DNA of 64,000 nt, taken from Paenibacillus montaniterrae (GTDB lineage: Bacteria > Bacillota > Bacilli > Paenibacillales > Paenibacillaceae). Where the stretch lies: NCBI RefSeq assembly GCF_018403185.1, contig NZ_BOSE01000013.1:62001-126000 (forward strand), written 5' to 3'. Positions within the stretch are counted from its first letter, which is position 1. The number at the start of each line of letters is the position of its first letter. The notes below the pieces were generated by a model that worked only from the letters and a program-made list of their open reading frames with translations, did not search any database and had not been told where the DNA came from. Position numbers and translations under genes: made by a program. Of this stretch, positions 1-9,169 are shown piece after piece.

Positions 1-1
1 T

Positions 2-1291
2 CTGGGCGAGGATATTCGCCAGCAGGTGTTGGCAGGCGAGCTGACGGCACCTTCTGTCAGCTATACAAATCCGCCGCGTACAACGACGCCAGAGGTAACT
101 GCTCCGATCGTAGTGCCGCCTGTAGAAGATGCTGGCGTTGATTTGAGCATCCGAGGAGATGTGGACGAATCCACTGGCCGTGTGCGGGCAGCCATTAGCG
201 AACAGCAGTGGAGCGAGCTGCTGCGCAAGCAAACAGCGACTAAGGCAGCCTCGATGGTGATCGAAATTGCTTCACAGGGTCAGGCGTATGAGATTGCTCT
301 TCCAGATGCGCTGCTGCGCGCTGGCAAGCTGGGCTTTGAGCTAGTGCTGGTTACCTCCGCTGGCACGGTAACTTTGCCGGCAGATGCGCTGACTGCCTAC
401 TCCTTTGCTGCGGATGAGCAGGTTGAGCTGTTGCTTTCACGCGCACAGACCGATTTAACGCTGGAGACGACGATCTCGCTTACCAGCAACGGCAAGCGGC
501 TCGCCTGGAGCAAGGCGGCATCTCCAATAACGTTGGCGCTGCCGTACGAGCTGAATTCCTCGCAGGACGCGCGCTTCTTGAATGTGTGGCAGCTGGACGA
601 GCAAGGCAATCGCACGCTTATACCGCGCAGCAGCTATAATGCAGAGAGCAAGCAGATTATTTTCCAGGCGCGGCAAATGGCTTCCTTTATTGTGGAATAT
701 CGAGCTGCAAGCTTCTCCGATATTTCACAGCTTGCATGGGCAAGGCAAGAAATTGAGCTGCTGGCTGCCAAAGGCATCATTCAAGGCATCTCGCAAACTA
801 GCTTCCAGCCGCATGCGCCGATTACTAGAGCTGATTACATCGTGCTTCTGACAAGGATGCTCCAGCTGCAGCAGGCTGGCAATACTGATAACCGAGCCAG
901 CTTTAATGATGTATCGTCGGAAGCCTATTACTATGAGGCGGTTTCGCTAGCCCAAGCGCTTGGCATTGTCCAGGGGGATGGCGCCAGCTTCCGTCCGTCA
1001 GCCTCTATCTCAAGACAAGATATGATGGTTATGACACTGCGGGCACTGCAGCTGCTTAATTTACTCGACACAGGCGCAGATGAGCATGACCGGCAACTTG
1101 AGCGCTTCACGGATCATAAGCTAGTCGCTGCCTATGCGCAAACTGCTGCTGCCAAGCTAATCGAGGCTGGCATTATACAAGGCTCGACAGGAGGCAAGCT
1201 GGAGCCGCAGCGTGCCATGACAAGAGCAGAGGCGGCAGTGCTGCTGCATCGTATCTTTGAGCTAATTTATAGCACAGCAAAGAAAAATTAA
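2..1291 (+). CDS. SLH-domain surface protein (5' end missing)
   Basis: The frame is open from the first base of the window, so the N-terminus and any signal peptide lie outside it; a GTG at 26 is only the first in-frame start codon seen. Three S-layer homology repeats fill the last 190 or so residues. They begin FSDI, FNDV and FTDH, each with a GI(I/V)QG turn followed by ITRAD, ISRQD or MTRAE. SLH repeats are known to bind pyruvylated secondary cell-wall polymer, so the protein is expected at the cell surface. The preceding 230 residues look beta-rich and have no motif I recognise. The gene ends in a strong hairpin terminator. Confidence 0.85.
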   Translation: MGEDIRQQVLAGELTAPSVSYTNPPRTTTPEVTAPIVVPPVEDAGVDLSIRGDVDESTGRVRAAISEQQWSELLRKQTATKAASMVIEIASQGQAYEIALPDALLRAGKLGFELVLVTSAGTVTLPADALTAYSFAADEQVELLLSRAQTDLTLETTISLTSNGKRLAWSKAASPITLALPYELNSSQDARFLNVWQLDEQGNRTLIPRSSYNAESKQIIFQARQMASFIVEYRAASFSDISQLAWARQEIELLAAKGIIQGISQTSFQPHAPITRADYIVLLTRMLQLQQAGNTDNRASFNDVSSEAYYYEAVSLAQALGIVQGDGASFRPSASISRQDMMVMTLRALQLLNLLDTGADEHDRQLERFTDHKLVAAYAQTAAAKLIEAGIIQGSTGGKLEPQRAMTRAEAAVLLHRIFELIYSTAKKN

Positions 1292-1351
1292 TATAGCAGC
1301 TGCACAATCAAATGCATTCGCAGTCAGACTTCAGATATATGCAAAATAGGA

Positions 1352-1397
1352 AGCCGAGCTAAGTTTAGGGATATGACCTGAGCTTAGCTCGGTTTTT
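1352..1397 (+). terminator. Rho-independent terminator after the SLH gene
   Basis: An inverted repeat (AGCCGAGCTAAG pairing with CTTAGCTCGG and flanking bases) is followed by TTTTTC. It lies about 60 bp after the SLH gene stop and before the YesM-like kinase, so it separates the two transcription units. Confidence 0.85.
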
Positions 1398-1541
1398 CTA
1401 TTTAATTTTTGCCAGTACCTTTTATTTAGAATAAAATTCAGTTAAAGTTTAGACGAAAGTGATTATTGTTTATATAATTTTAATAAGTTGTTTAATAGGG
1501 AGCTAAAGCAGTTAAAGAACATTGCGAGAAGGGGGTTCGAT

Positions 1542-3320
1542 ATGAGCTGGAGAAGGATGAAGTACAAAACAAAGCTCAACATATCTTTAGTGCTGTTAAG
1601 TTGCATTCCTGCGGTGCTTATTGGCGCAATCGCTTACCAGCAGTCCTATAACACGCTGGTCAGCCAAACTGAAAAGGACTTTCAAATTATTGTATCTCAA
1701 TTAAATGCATCAATTGAAAGGCAAATTAGTGATTTTGATCGCTTTACGATGCTGCCGTATTATTTGCCCAATATTTTCAGCTATTTGAATCAGCCTTCGC
1801 TTTCGACTGAAATGTGGGGGACCGAGGAGCTTGAAGCGCAGCGTACGATTACTCGCTTAATGAGTGCCTACCCTTCGATTCATTCCTCGATATCAGGATT
1901 AATCATTTATGGCATGAATGGAACTGTAAGCGGATACAGAATGGATGGTGATGAAAAGCTCAATTTAGAGCACAGTGTTGAGACAGAAGGATGGTATCAG
2001 ACAGCAATCAAGCGCGAAGGCGGCTTTATCATTACCGGAGTTGAGCAAATTCACAGCTTTAGAGGGAAACCATTCGAAGCGATTATTGGAGCGAGAATGC
2101 TGCGTGATGAAGACTTTAAGCCGCTAGCTGTTATTGAGATTATGATTTCTCCCAGGTTTATTCCCAATATCGTCAAATCATTGAATTTGCAGGATGTGCA
2201 AATTGCTGTGATCGACCAAAATGGCGAGCCTATTTATACCTCTGATCAGGCGCTCGCCGAGCAGCTGCGGCAAATGAATACAGCAGACGCTAGCGGAGCC
2301 TGGGAATTGAACATGTCGACAGAAAGCGGAAAAGTCGTATATATGGGCAATTATGAGCAAAGTGAATATTTAGGCTGGACGGTTTATATGGGTGTCAACA
2401 AGCATGAAATGCTGGCAAGCAGCCGCTACATTCGCAATCTTACCTTTATTATGATTGCATTCATTAGTGTGCTGTCTGGCATCGTATCCTGGTTTTTGGC
2501 ACGCGGGCTGTCCAAGCCAATCTACCGTTTAATTCGCTCTATGCGCGATGTGGAAAAAGGAGTATTTGCTCCGCCGCTTATTCAGAAGCGCAGCGACGAG
2601 ATTGGGCAGCTGGAGGAAAGCTATATTCGCATGATCCATAGACTAAATGAGCTTGTCCGTTCCATTGAGGAGAAGGAAAGCCAGAAAAGGCATGCCGAGC
2701 TTTATGCGCAGCGGGCTCGCATCCAGCCGCATTTTTTATACAATACGCTGAATTCGATTCGGATGCTGGCGATTTTGCATCAAGATCAGCAAATCGCCAA
2801 GCTGCTGCAATCGCTAAGCAAGCTGCTGCAAGCGAATTTGAAATTTGACAGCGAGCTCATTTCCTTGAAGGATGAAATCGCGTTGCTTGAAGCGTATTCG
2901 CAGCTCATGGATTTAAGATATACAAATGTATTTGAAGTGGAGTGGAAGCTGGATGAGCGGGCGCTCCAGGCTTCGATTCCGCCAATGCTGCTGCAGGTGT
3001 TAATGGAAAATGCGATTTTCCATGGCGCCAAAGGATTGGAGCGGATGCTGCATATTACAGTTGAAGTTCAATTCGCCAGTCCGTATACGCTCTACATTCA
3101 CCTATATGACAACGGTGTAGGCCTGGATGCCGCCGCTATTAACTGGCTGCTAAGCTCGCCTGCTGCGGCTAGCGGCACGAAAAGGATTGGATTATGCAAT
3201 GTGCGTGATCGAGTACAGCTATGCTTTGGCAAGGATTATGGCTTATATGCTTCTTGTAAGGATGGAATAACTTGTATGACCGTTCACATTCCTTTTATTA
3301 TGCATGCACGGGAGGTATGA
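1542..3320 (+). CDS. YesM-family sensor histidine kinase
   Basis: A membrane sensor kinase of about 592 residues, pairing with the response regulator that starts 3 bp after its stop. An N-terminal transmembrane segment (near residues 15-35) precedes a long extracellular sensor region, a second membrane segment near 305-325 and a HAMP linker. The His_kinase motif IQPHFLYNT follows, with His397 the phospho-acceptor, then an ATPase domain with N-box VLMENAIFHG. The start at ATG 1542 is chosen because GAGAAGGGGG lies 6-7 bases upstream; a TTG at 1488 in the same frame has no good ribosome site. In related bacteria YesM/YesN pairs control adjacent carbohydrate ABC transporters, which fits the genes downstream. 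The ligand is unknown. Confidence 0.9.
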   Translation: MSWRRMKYKTKLNISLVLLSCIPAVLIGAIAYQQSYNTLVSQTEKDFQIIVSQLNASIERQISDFDRFTMLPYYLPNIFSYLNQPSLSTEMWGTEELEAQRTITRLMSAYPSIHSSISGLIIYGMNGTVSGYRMDGDEKLNLEHSVETEGWYQTAIKREGGFIITGVEQIHSFRGKPFEAIIGARMLRDEDFKPLAVIEIMISPRFIPNIVKSLNLQDVQIAVIDQNGEPIYTSDQALAEQLRQMNTADASGAWELNMSTESGKVVYMGNYEQSEYLGWTVYMGVNKHEMLASSRYIRNLTFIMIAFISVLSGIVSWFLARGLSKPIYRLIRSMRDVEKGVFAPPLIQKRSDEIGQLEESYIRMIHRLNELVRSIEEKESQKRHAELYAQRARIQPHFLYNTLNSIRMLAILHQDQQIAKLLQSLSKLLQANLKFDSELISLKDEIALLEAYSQLMDLRYTNVFEVEWKLDERALQASIPPMLLQVLMENAIFHGAKGLERMLHITVEVQFASPYTLYIHLYDNGVGLDAAAINWLLSSPAAASGTKRIGLCNVRDRVQLCFGKDYGLYASCKDGITCMTVHIPFIMHAREV

Positions 3321-3323
3321 CCG

Positions 3324-4499
3324 ATGTGGAAGCTGTTAGTGGTCGAGGATGAATCTATCGTACGAATGGGGCTTAAATATATGCTGGACTGGGAAAAGCA
3401 AGGCATTGCCTGGCAAGCTGAAGCGGCTAGCGGAGATCAGGCTCTGGACATTATCAAGCAGGAGCGTATTGATATTGTGTTGACCGATATTCAGATGCCG
3501 GGCATGAACGGACTGGAATTGGCCAAGGAAATTAACAGGCTTAATCAAAACATCAAAATTATCTTTTTGAGCAGCTACGACAGCTTTGCCTATGCCAAGG
3601 AAGCGCTGCGCTTGGGCTGTATCGATTATTTGCACAAGCCAACGATGGATGAGCAGGAGCTGCAGCAAGCATTCAGCAAGGTCGTCACGATGCTGGAGGA
3701 ATCGCATGAGAACAAGCAGCCTGCTGTAGCCCCAAGAGACAATTCCAGCTTGCTGCGCTTACTCGACAGCTATACATTTCCTCACGATCTAAGCTGCCTG
3801 GGCCCTCATATGCAAGAGCTGCAAAACGGTTTTTGGCTCGTGAATTTTAGAAGACGTGATGATGCAGTGAAGGAGAAGGAAAGCAATAGTGAGCTTCGCT
3901 TCATATCGTTAAAGCATTTAATTGAAGAATACGTGATGAAAACATGGGGCGGGCTCGTGTTTCATCGCGAGCAGCGGGAAATTATTTGGCTGGCTCCTGC
4001 AAAGCCCAAGCTGGATGAGACGAGCCTAGATCGAGCGAAATATTTGGAAGGCATTAAGCAAAAAATGCTTGAGCTGCTGAACATGATCGTGATGTATTCG
4101 GAAAGCCGTCTATTTTATGACGTTAATGAGCTGCCGGATGCATATATGGAAACGTTAATGAAATTGCCGGTTAATGAGCAAAGCGATAACTTTGTAGCGC
4201 GCAGGGCAAAGGAGTTTATTGATGCTCATTTGCTGGAGGAGCTTAATCTGTCATTAGTAGCTAGCCGAATTCATGTCAGCCCCAGCTACTTAAGCCGTAT
4301 TTTTATGAGGGAGATCGGCGAAAACTTTAGCGATTATATGATTCGCAACAAAATCGAGTATGCGCAGCGGCTGCTGCGTGAATCCTCCATGAAGGTTTAT
4401 GAAATTGCAGCTGCGGTAGGTTATATGAATCCGCATTATTTTAGCAAGCTGTTTAAGGAGCGGACAGGAATGACACCGCTGGATTACCGCAATCGATAA
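3324..4499 (+). CDS. YesN-family response regulator (REC plus AraC-type HTH)
   Basis: The DNA-binding partner of the preceding kinase, 391 residues. An N-terminal receiver domain contains VVEDE, phospho-acceptor Asp55 in the LTDIQMPG motif, and a conserved lysine in DYLHKPT. A middle region of about 160 residues is unassigned. The C-terminal 100 residues form an AraC-type double helix-turn-helix (SYLSRIFMREIGENFSDYM, then YEIAAAVGYMNPHYFSKLF). The start lies 3 bp after the kinase stop, with GGGAGG at 3310-3315, so the two are one operon. It probably activates the binding-protein/permease genes about 260 bp downstream. Confidence 0.92.
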   Translation: MWKLLVVEDESIVRMGLKYMLDWEKQGIAWQAEAASGDQALDIIKQERIDIVLTDIQMPGMNGLELAKEINRLNQNIKIIFLSSYDSFAYAKEALRLGCIDYLHKPTMDEQELQQAFSKVVTMLEESHENKQPAVAPRDNSSLLRLLDSYTFPHDLSCLGPHMQELQNGFWLVNFRRRDDAVKEKESNSELRFISLKHLIEEYVMKTWGGLVFHREQREIIWLAPAKPKLDETSLDRAKYLEGIKQKMLELLNMIVMYSESRLFYDVNELPDAYMETLMKLPVNEQSDNFVARRAKEFIDAHLLEELNLSLVASRIHVSPSYLSRIFMREIGENFSDYMIRNKIEYAQRLLRESSMKVYEIAAAVGYMNPHYFSKLFKERTGMTPLDYRNR

Positions 4500-4662
4500 A
4501 AGAAAACGTCGCAGGACAAAAAAGTATAGCAAAGTGCAAATAAACAAATTTTTATGCGTGCGTCCAGCTGCAAGCTGCAAAAACTAAGCAAAAAAGGCAA
4601 CAAAACGGCATGACGGTTATCTAGTTACAGAAAGCCACGTTTCTTAAACTATAAGCAAGGAA

Positions 4663-4734
4663 GTTCAAAAAGCACGACTTTGATGACGATGCCTCGCGTT
4701 GCAGCATAGTCGGCGGAAAGCCGAGCTTTTTGAA
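4663..4734 (+). repeat. Repeat family R1, copy A (internally deleted)
   Basis: Terminal inverted repeats GTTCAAAAAGCACGACTTT and AAAGCCGAGCTTTTTGAA enclose the family core TGATGACGATG and a shortened middle (72 bp against about 170-200 in full copies). It lies in the 260-bp gap between the YesN-like regulator and the binding-protein gene. The rest of that gap holds no gene. The purine-rich ribosome site of the next gene follows about 10 bases after the element. Confidence 0.75.
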
Positions 4735-4760
4735 GCCACATATTAAGGGGGATTACATTC

Positions 4761-6053
4761 ATGAAAAGAATGCTTATGTTGGGTTTAACGCTTGTTATGG
4801 TGGCAAGCTTGCTGGCAGCTTGTGGCGGCGGCAACAATTCGCAAAGTTCTCCAGCCAATCAAGCTGATGGCAAGCAGAAGAAGGTTTCAATCGCATTATG
4901 GACGCTTAGCGGCTCTGGCTGGGAATGGGTTGTTGAGGCAGTCGAGCAATTTCAGAACGAAAACCCGGACATCGAGGTTGTACACAGCTCTTATGCGGTC
5001 GACCCGATGAAAGAAAACTTGAAGGTAGCGGCAAGCTCCAAAACGATGCCTGATATTTGGTTTACTTGGGGCGGCTCACTAGGCTCCTTCTATCCTGAAA
5101 ATGGCTTGGCGCTTGATTTGAGCGAGATTGCAGAGGAGCATAATTATGCGGAAGTTTACAATAAAGCAGCGCTCGATATGTCGACCTTCAACGGCAAGCT
5201 GTATGGCATCCCGATGCGCTTGAATGCACTCAGTATGTGGTATACGAAGGAAGCTTACGAGGCAACGAATTTGCAGCCGCCAGCAACGTTCGCGGAGTTT
5301 GAAGAGCAGCTGGAAATATTGAAAAATGCAGGCTATATTCCGCTCGCCTTCGGCAGTAAAGGCGGCTGGCACACAATGCGCCTGGCGGAGCTGCTCATCG
5401 AGCATTACGGCGGACCTGAGCTGCACGATCAGCTTTTGAGCTTGTCTGCTTCGTGGGACAATGAAGCGGTTATTCAAACCTTCGCCAAGCTGAAGGAATA
5501 TACCGATAAGGAATATTTCCCGAAGGGCTATGTGTCGCTTGATCCAGAGGAAGCGCAAAACCTGATGTATCAGAAGAAAGCGGCAATTATTAATGAAGGA
5601 ACATGGTTCGACTCCAGCATTATTACGAGCGGCTTTGATGTCAATGATTTTGGCGTTTTCAAGTTTCCGACCGAGCAGTCGCCAGTCAGACCTTCGGTGT
5701 TCGCGGAAATGCTGCAAATTAGCGCCGATGCAAGTCCTGAAAAGCAGGCAGCTGCAATCAAGCTTGGCGAATATTTGACAAGCGTTGAGGTGATTAACCA
5801 ATTTGTCGACGTGTACGGCTCGCCGGCAACACTCAATGTCAATACGTCCGAAGCCAATCCGCATATGAAGGAGATTTTAGACAGTGCCAGCGATGGGGCA
5901 TTTCAAATTATGGACCAAGCGCTGCCGCAGCAGCTGATTCAAAAATGGTTTGAAGCGCAAGACCGTGTTGCATTAGGCGATTGGACGCCGCAGCAGGCTG
6001 CCCAGGAGATGGATAAGGCTGTTCAAGAATATGTAAGTAAAAATTCGCAGTAA
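4761..6053 (+). CDS. Carbohydrate ABC transporter substrate-binding lipoprotein
   Basis: An extracellular solute-binding protein of family 1, 430 residues. The signal peptide ends in lipobox LLAAC, with Cys21 the lipid-anchor residue, followed by a GGGNN linker. The mature part has the usual features (ALWTLSGSGW strand, PDIWFTWGG, YGIPMRLNALSMWYT, FAEFEEQLEIL). AAGGGGG lies 9 bases upstream of the ATG. It sits between a YesM/YesN pair and two permease genes, so it should deliver a sugar or short oligosaccharide to them. The substrate cannot be read from the sequence; a pentose or plant-derived saccharide is suggested by the downstream enzymes. Confidence 0.93.
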   Translation: MKRMLMLGLTLVMVASLLAACGGGNNSQSSPANQADGKQKKVSIALWTLSGSGWEWVVEAVEQFQNENPDIEVVHSSYAVDPMKENLKVAASSKTMPDIWFTWGGSLGSFYPENGLALDLSEIAEEHNYAEVYNKAALDMSTFNGKLYGIPMRLNALSMWYTKEAYEATNLQPPATFAEFEEQLEILKNAGYIPLAFGSKGGWHTMRLAELLIEHYGGPELHDQLLSLSASWDNEAVIQTFAKLKEYTDKEYFPKGYVSLDPEEAQNLMYQKKAAIINEGTWFDSSIITSGFDVNDFGVFKFPTEQSPVRPSVFAEMLQISADASPEKQAAAIKLGEYLTSVEVINQFVDVYGSPATLNVNTSEANPHMKEILDSASDGAFQIMDQALPQQLIQKWFEAQDRVALGDWTPQQAAQEMDKAVQEYVSKNSQ

Positions 6054-6086
6054 GCAAAAATGATGAGACAGGAGGGCAAAGCGTTG

Positions 6087-6959
6087 ATGTTTACAAAGGT
6101 TAAGCCATGGCTGTACTTGCTGCCAGCGTTGATCATTTATTTGACGGTGATTTGTTTCCCCTCCTTATATTCCTTATATTTGAGCTTTTTTGAATGGAAT
6201 GGAGTGGCGCCAGATCGCAAATTTGTCGGCCTTGACAACTATGTCTATTTGTTTACGAAGGATACCGTCTTTCCTACGGCGCTCTCCAATAATCTGCAAT
6301 GGATGCTGGGATCATTGGTGCTTATGATGGGGCTGGGCTTGGCGCTGGCCCTGATGCTGAATAAAAGATTGAAGGGGCGTACCTGGTTCCGCGGAATCTT
6401 TTATTTCCCGTATGTGCTGTCAGGAATCGTTGTAGCGATGGTATGGACATGGATGTATAACCCGACGCAAGGCTTTTTTAATAAGGTGCTGGAGCTTGTT
6501 GGATTGGAAAGCTGGACGCAGGCTTGGCTGGCAGAGCCGAAGTTCGCCTTGTACGCTGTATTTTTAGCGGCACTGTGGCAAGGGGTAGGCCAGCCGCTGG
6601 TTTTGTTTATTGCCGGATTGTCGTCTATTCCCGATGATCCGTATGAAGCGGCGTTTATTGATGGAGCAAGCAAATTTCAATCGTTCTATTATATTACTTT
6701 ACCATTGCTGCGAGAAACTTTCGTCATTGTAGTCGCGACAACGATGATAGGCGCGATGAAGGTGTACGATATCGTTTATGCCATGACAGGAGGAGGACCA
6801 GCTGAAAGCACTCAGGTGTTGTCGTCTCTTATGTATTATCAGACCTTCAGGTATGCCAACATCGGCATCGGCTCGGCGATCTCATGGGTGCTGGTGTTGA
6901 TCGTCATGATTGTGCTTATTCCATACGTTTATTACACAACGAAAAGGTCGCATGTATAG
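6087..6959 (+). CDS. Sugar ABC transporter permease (MalF/LacF type)
   Basis: A six-helix inner-membrane permease of about 290 residues with the binding-protein-dependent transport signature, here EAAFIDGASKFQSFYYITLPLL. It starts 33 bp after the binding-protein stop. ATG 6087 (or TTG 6084) is chosen because AGGAGGG ends 8-11 bases upstream; an earlier in-frame ATG at 6060 lacks a ribosome site. No ATPase gene is present in this cluster, so a shared MsmX-type ATPase encoded elsewhere is presumed, as is usual for this family. Confidence 0.93.
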   Translation: MFTKVKPWLYLLPALIIYLTVICFPSLYSLYLSFFEWNGVAPDRKFVGLDNYVYLFTKDTVFPTALSNNLQWMLGSLVLMMGLGLALALMLNKRLKGRTWFRGIFYFPYVLSGIVVAMVWTWMYNPTQGFFNKVLELVGLESWTQAWLAEPKFALYAVFLAALWQGVGQPLVLFIAGLSSIPDDPYEAAFIDGASKFQSFYYITLPLLRETFVIVVATTMIGAMKVYDIVYAMTGGGPAESTQVLSSLMYYQTFRYANIGIGSAISWVLVLIVMIVLIPYVYYTTKRSHV

Positions 6960-7002
6960 TTTTTGCTAGAAATGCAGCAGGCGACAGGAAGGAGGGGACT
7001 AG

Positions 7003-7836
7003 TTGGAACTGCGAATCTCGTCAACAAGAAAAGTGGTTCATTATGCAGTGCTGATCATTTTGGCGATACTGTTTTTGCTGCCGCTTGTATTCATTTTCTT
7101 TACGGCAGTGAAGTCTAATGCTGATTTGGCAAGCAAGCCAATTTATGCGTTTCCCGCTAAGATTCATTGGGAAAACTTTGTCAAGGCTTGGGATCAAGGG
7201 AAAATGAGCATGTATATGAAAAATACGCTCTTTATATGTCTAGTCAAGGTCCCGCTGGGCATCTTGATCGAGGCGTTAGCAGCCTTTGCGCTTACGAGGC
7301 TGAAGTTTCGCTGGAGCATTCCTATGTTTTCGTTTTTCTTAATCGGCATGATGATTCCGATGCAGGCCACTTTAGTGCCGCTCAATATGCTGCTTAATGC
7401 GATTCATCTAAAGGGCACGTATCCTGGAATTTTCTTAATTTATTTAGGCTTCGGCATCCCGTTCGGGATTATGATTTTGCGAGGTTTTTTCCGCACAATC
7501 CCTAAGGAGCTTGATGAAGCGGCGCTCATAGATGGCTGCAGCGATATGGGCAAATTTTTACGGATTATTTTGCCGTTGTCTATGCCGGCCATTGCTACGC
7601 TTATTATTTTCGACTTCATGGCGACCTGGAACGAATTTCTGCTGGCGCAAATCTTTATAAGCGATCAGTCGATGCGCACCATTACGCTAGGCTTGCTCGC
7701 CTTTAGAGGAGATTGGTCGACTGACTATACATTAATGAGCGCCGCAGTGCTTATTTCCGTGCTGCCCGTTATGATTGTCTATCTGTTGTTCCAGAAGTAT
7801 TTTGTCAATGGGCTTGCCGGCTCGGTTAAAGGCTAA
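7003..7836 (+). CDS. Sugar ABC transporter permease (MalG/LacG type)
   Basis: The second permease subunit, 277 residues, with about six membrane helices and the EAA loop DEAALIDGCSDMGKFLRIILP. The start codon is TTG 7003, supported by GGAAGGAGGGG a few bases upstream. Together with the preceding permease and the lipoprotein it completes a carbohydrate importer apart from the ATPase. It converges on the LacI regulator gene, with a 56-bp gap in which I see no strong terminator. Confidence 0.93.
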   Translation: MELRISSTRKVVHYAVLIILAILFLLPLVFIFFTAVKSNADLASKPIYAFPAKIHWENFVKAWDQGKMSMYMKNTLFICLVKVPLGILIEALAAFALTRLKFRWSIPMFSFFLIGMMIPMQATLVPLNMLLNAIHLKGTYPGIFLIYLGFGIPFGIMILRGFFRTIPKELDEAALIDGCSDMGKFLRIILPLSMPAIATLIIFDFMATWNEFLLAQIFISDQSMRTITLGLLAFRGDWSTDYTLMSAAVLISVLPVMIVYLLFQKYFVNGLAGSVKG

Positions 7837-7892
7837 TTCCAGCAAATGCGATAGCTGCAATCAATCAAGCTGTGCAAGCCCATTGTGCTTCA

Positions 7893-8927
7893 TCATATTG
7901 CGCGGGTGGAGCTGCGCGTTATAAATTGCGTGTCGACAACGACCTTCGTTTTAGCTTGCTGCGGTGAAAGAATCGTTTGAACGAGTGTATCTACTGCCAA
8001 ATGAGCAAGCCTTTGCTTTTCAACATGCACGGTCGTTAGCTGCGGCGTTATAATTTGCGCTTCTGTAATGTTATCAAAGCCGACTATTGAAATATCTTCA
8101 GGGATGCGATAGCCAAGCTCGCTTAATGTTTTTATTGCGCTGATCGCAATATAATCGCATTCGCAGAAAAAGGCGGTTGGCATCGCATTTCCTTGCTTTA
8201 GATACTCGCTAAGCAGCTTTTTCAGCGATTCTTGAGAAGATAGAATGGTAGGCGCCACATTAAAGGTAACCTCTAGCGACAGATCGTTCATTTGCAGCGC
8301 ATGAAGGAAGCCCTTCCTGCGCTCATGAAAGTTGTGGAGCGGTACATTGGAAGCGAGGTAGCCGATATGACGATGTCCCAAGCTGCATAGATGCATGCCT
8401 GCCTGATAGGCGCCCATTACGTTGTTGATCGAAACAAAGGAGACAGGCAATGTTTCATAGCAGTTGTCGAGCACGACGAGCGGTGTCGTAAGATGCTCGA
8501 TCATGGCGCGTACTTGAGCATGATCCAAATTCGTTCCTAGCAAAATAATGCCGTCGCTGCGCTGCTCCTCACTAATTTCTTCGATATGCTCCAGCATGCG
8601 TGACGGATCAACCGTAGCAAACAAAAGACTGTAGCCATTGCTGCGACAGCGTTCTTCAATATATTGAATAATCTCGCGAAAAAAGGGCTGCTCATAATAG
8701 TCTTCAAGCACGATGCCAGAGTTGGCAAACGCTAGAAAGGTAAGCGTACGGACGGCTTGCTCTTCATGCTGTCCTCTAGCTTTGTGGACATAGCCATGCT
8801 CCTCCACAACGCGCAATATTTTTTCGCGTGTTTCGGCGCCAATGCCTGGTTTATTGTTTAACGTTAAGGATACCGCTGATTTGGAAACGCCGGCAAGCTT
8901 CGCGATATCTTCCATCTTCATAATCAT
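7893..8927 (-). CDS. LacI-family transcriptional regulator
   Basis: A 344-residue repressor or activator. The N-terminal LacI helix-turn-helix is clear (MEDIAKLAGVSKSAVSLTLNNKPGI), followed by a periplasmic-binding-protein-like effector domain ending in a standard FDNITEAQIITPQLTTV segment. Two start codons six bases apart are possible; GGGAGAG fits the inner ATG slightly better. It is transcribed divergently from the nucleoside-hydrolase-like gene. The shared AT-rich gap carries many TTTAGT/ACTAAA repeats that are likely operators. The effector is probably a sugar handled by the neighbouring genes. Confidence 0.93.
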   Translation of the reverse strand: MIMKMEDIAKLAGVSKSAVSLTLNNKPGIGAETREKILRVVEEHGYVHKARGQHEEQAVRTLTFLAFANSGIVLEDYYEQPFFREIIQYIEERCRSNGYSLLFATVDPSRMLEHIEEISEEQRSDGIILLGTNLDHAQVRAMIEHLTTPLVVLDNCYETLPVSFVSINNVMGAYQAGMHLCSLGHRHIGYLASNVPLHNFHERRKGFLHALQMNDLSLEVTFNVAPTILSSQESLKKLLSEYLKQGNAMPTAFFCECDYIAISAIKTLSELGYRIPEDISIVGFDNITEAQIITPQLTTVHVEKQRLAHLAVDTLVQTILSPQQAKTKVVVDTQFITRSSTRAI

Positions 8928-8945
8928 TCTCTCCCGTTCACTAAA

Positions 8946-9140
8946 ATTGTTTAGTTAGTTTAGTTTAACTTGAAATGAACAAACATGCAAGATTGGCGAT
9001 TTTGTTTAACTAATTCCATTTAAAAATTTAGTTTTATTTACTAAACTTTATTGACTAAACGTCATTTAGCTGTTAAATTCTAAGTACATCGTAATTGTAA
9101 GATTATTAGTTTATAAATGTTTAGTTTAGTTTAGTTGTTG
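8946..9140. promoter_or_regulatory. Divergent control region with repeated TTTAGT/ACTAAA boxes
   Basis: This 240-bp AT-rich gap between the LacI regulator and the nucleoside-hydrolase-like gene holds repeated TTTAGTTTAGT and GTTTAACT motifs. One clean inverted repeat is TTTAGT-N7-ACTAAA at about 9028-9046, with further half-sites at 8949-8970, 9052-9060 and 9118-9137. The clustering on both sides of the gap suggests several LacI operators. Which half-sites pair is not settled. Confidence 0.6.
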
Positions 9141-9169
9141 AAATCAATCGAAAGCTAAGGTGATGAACT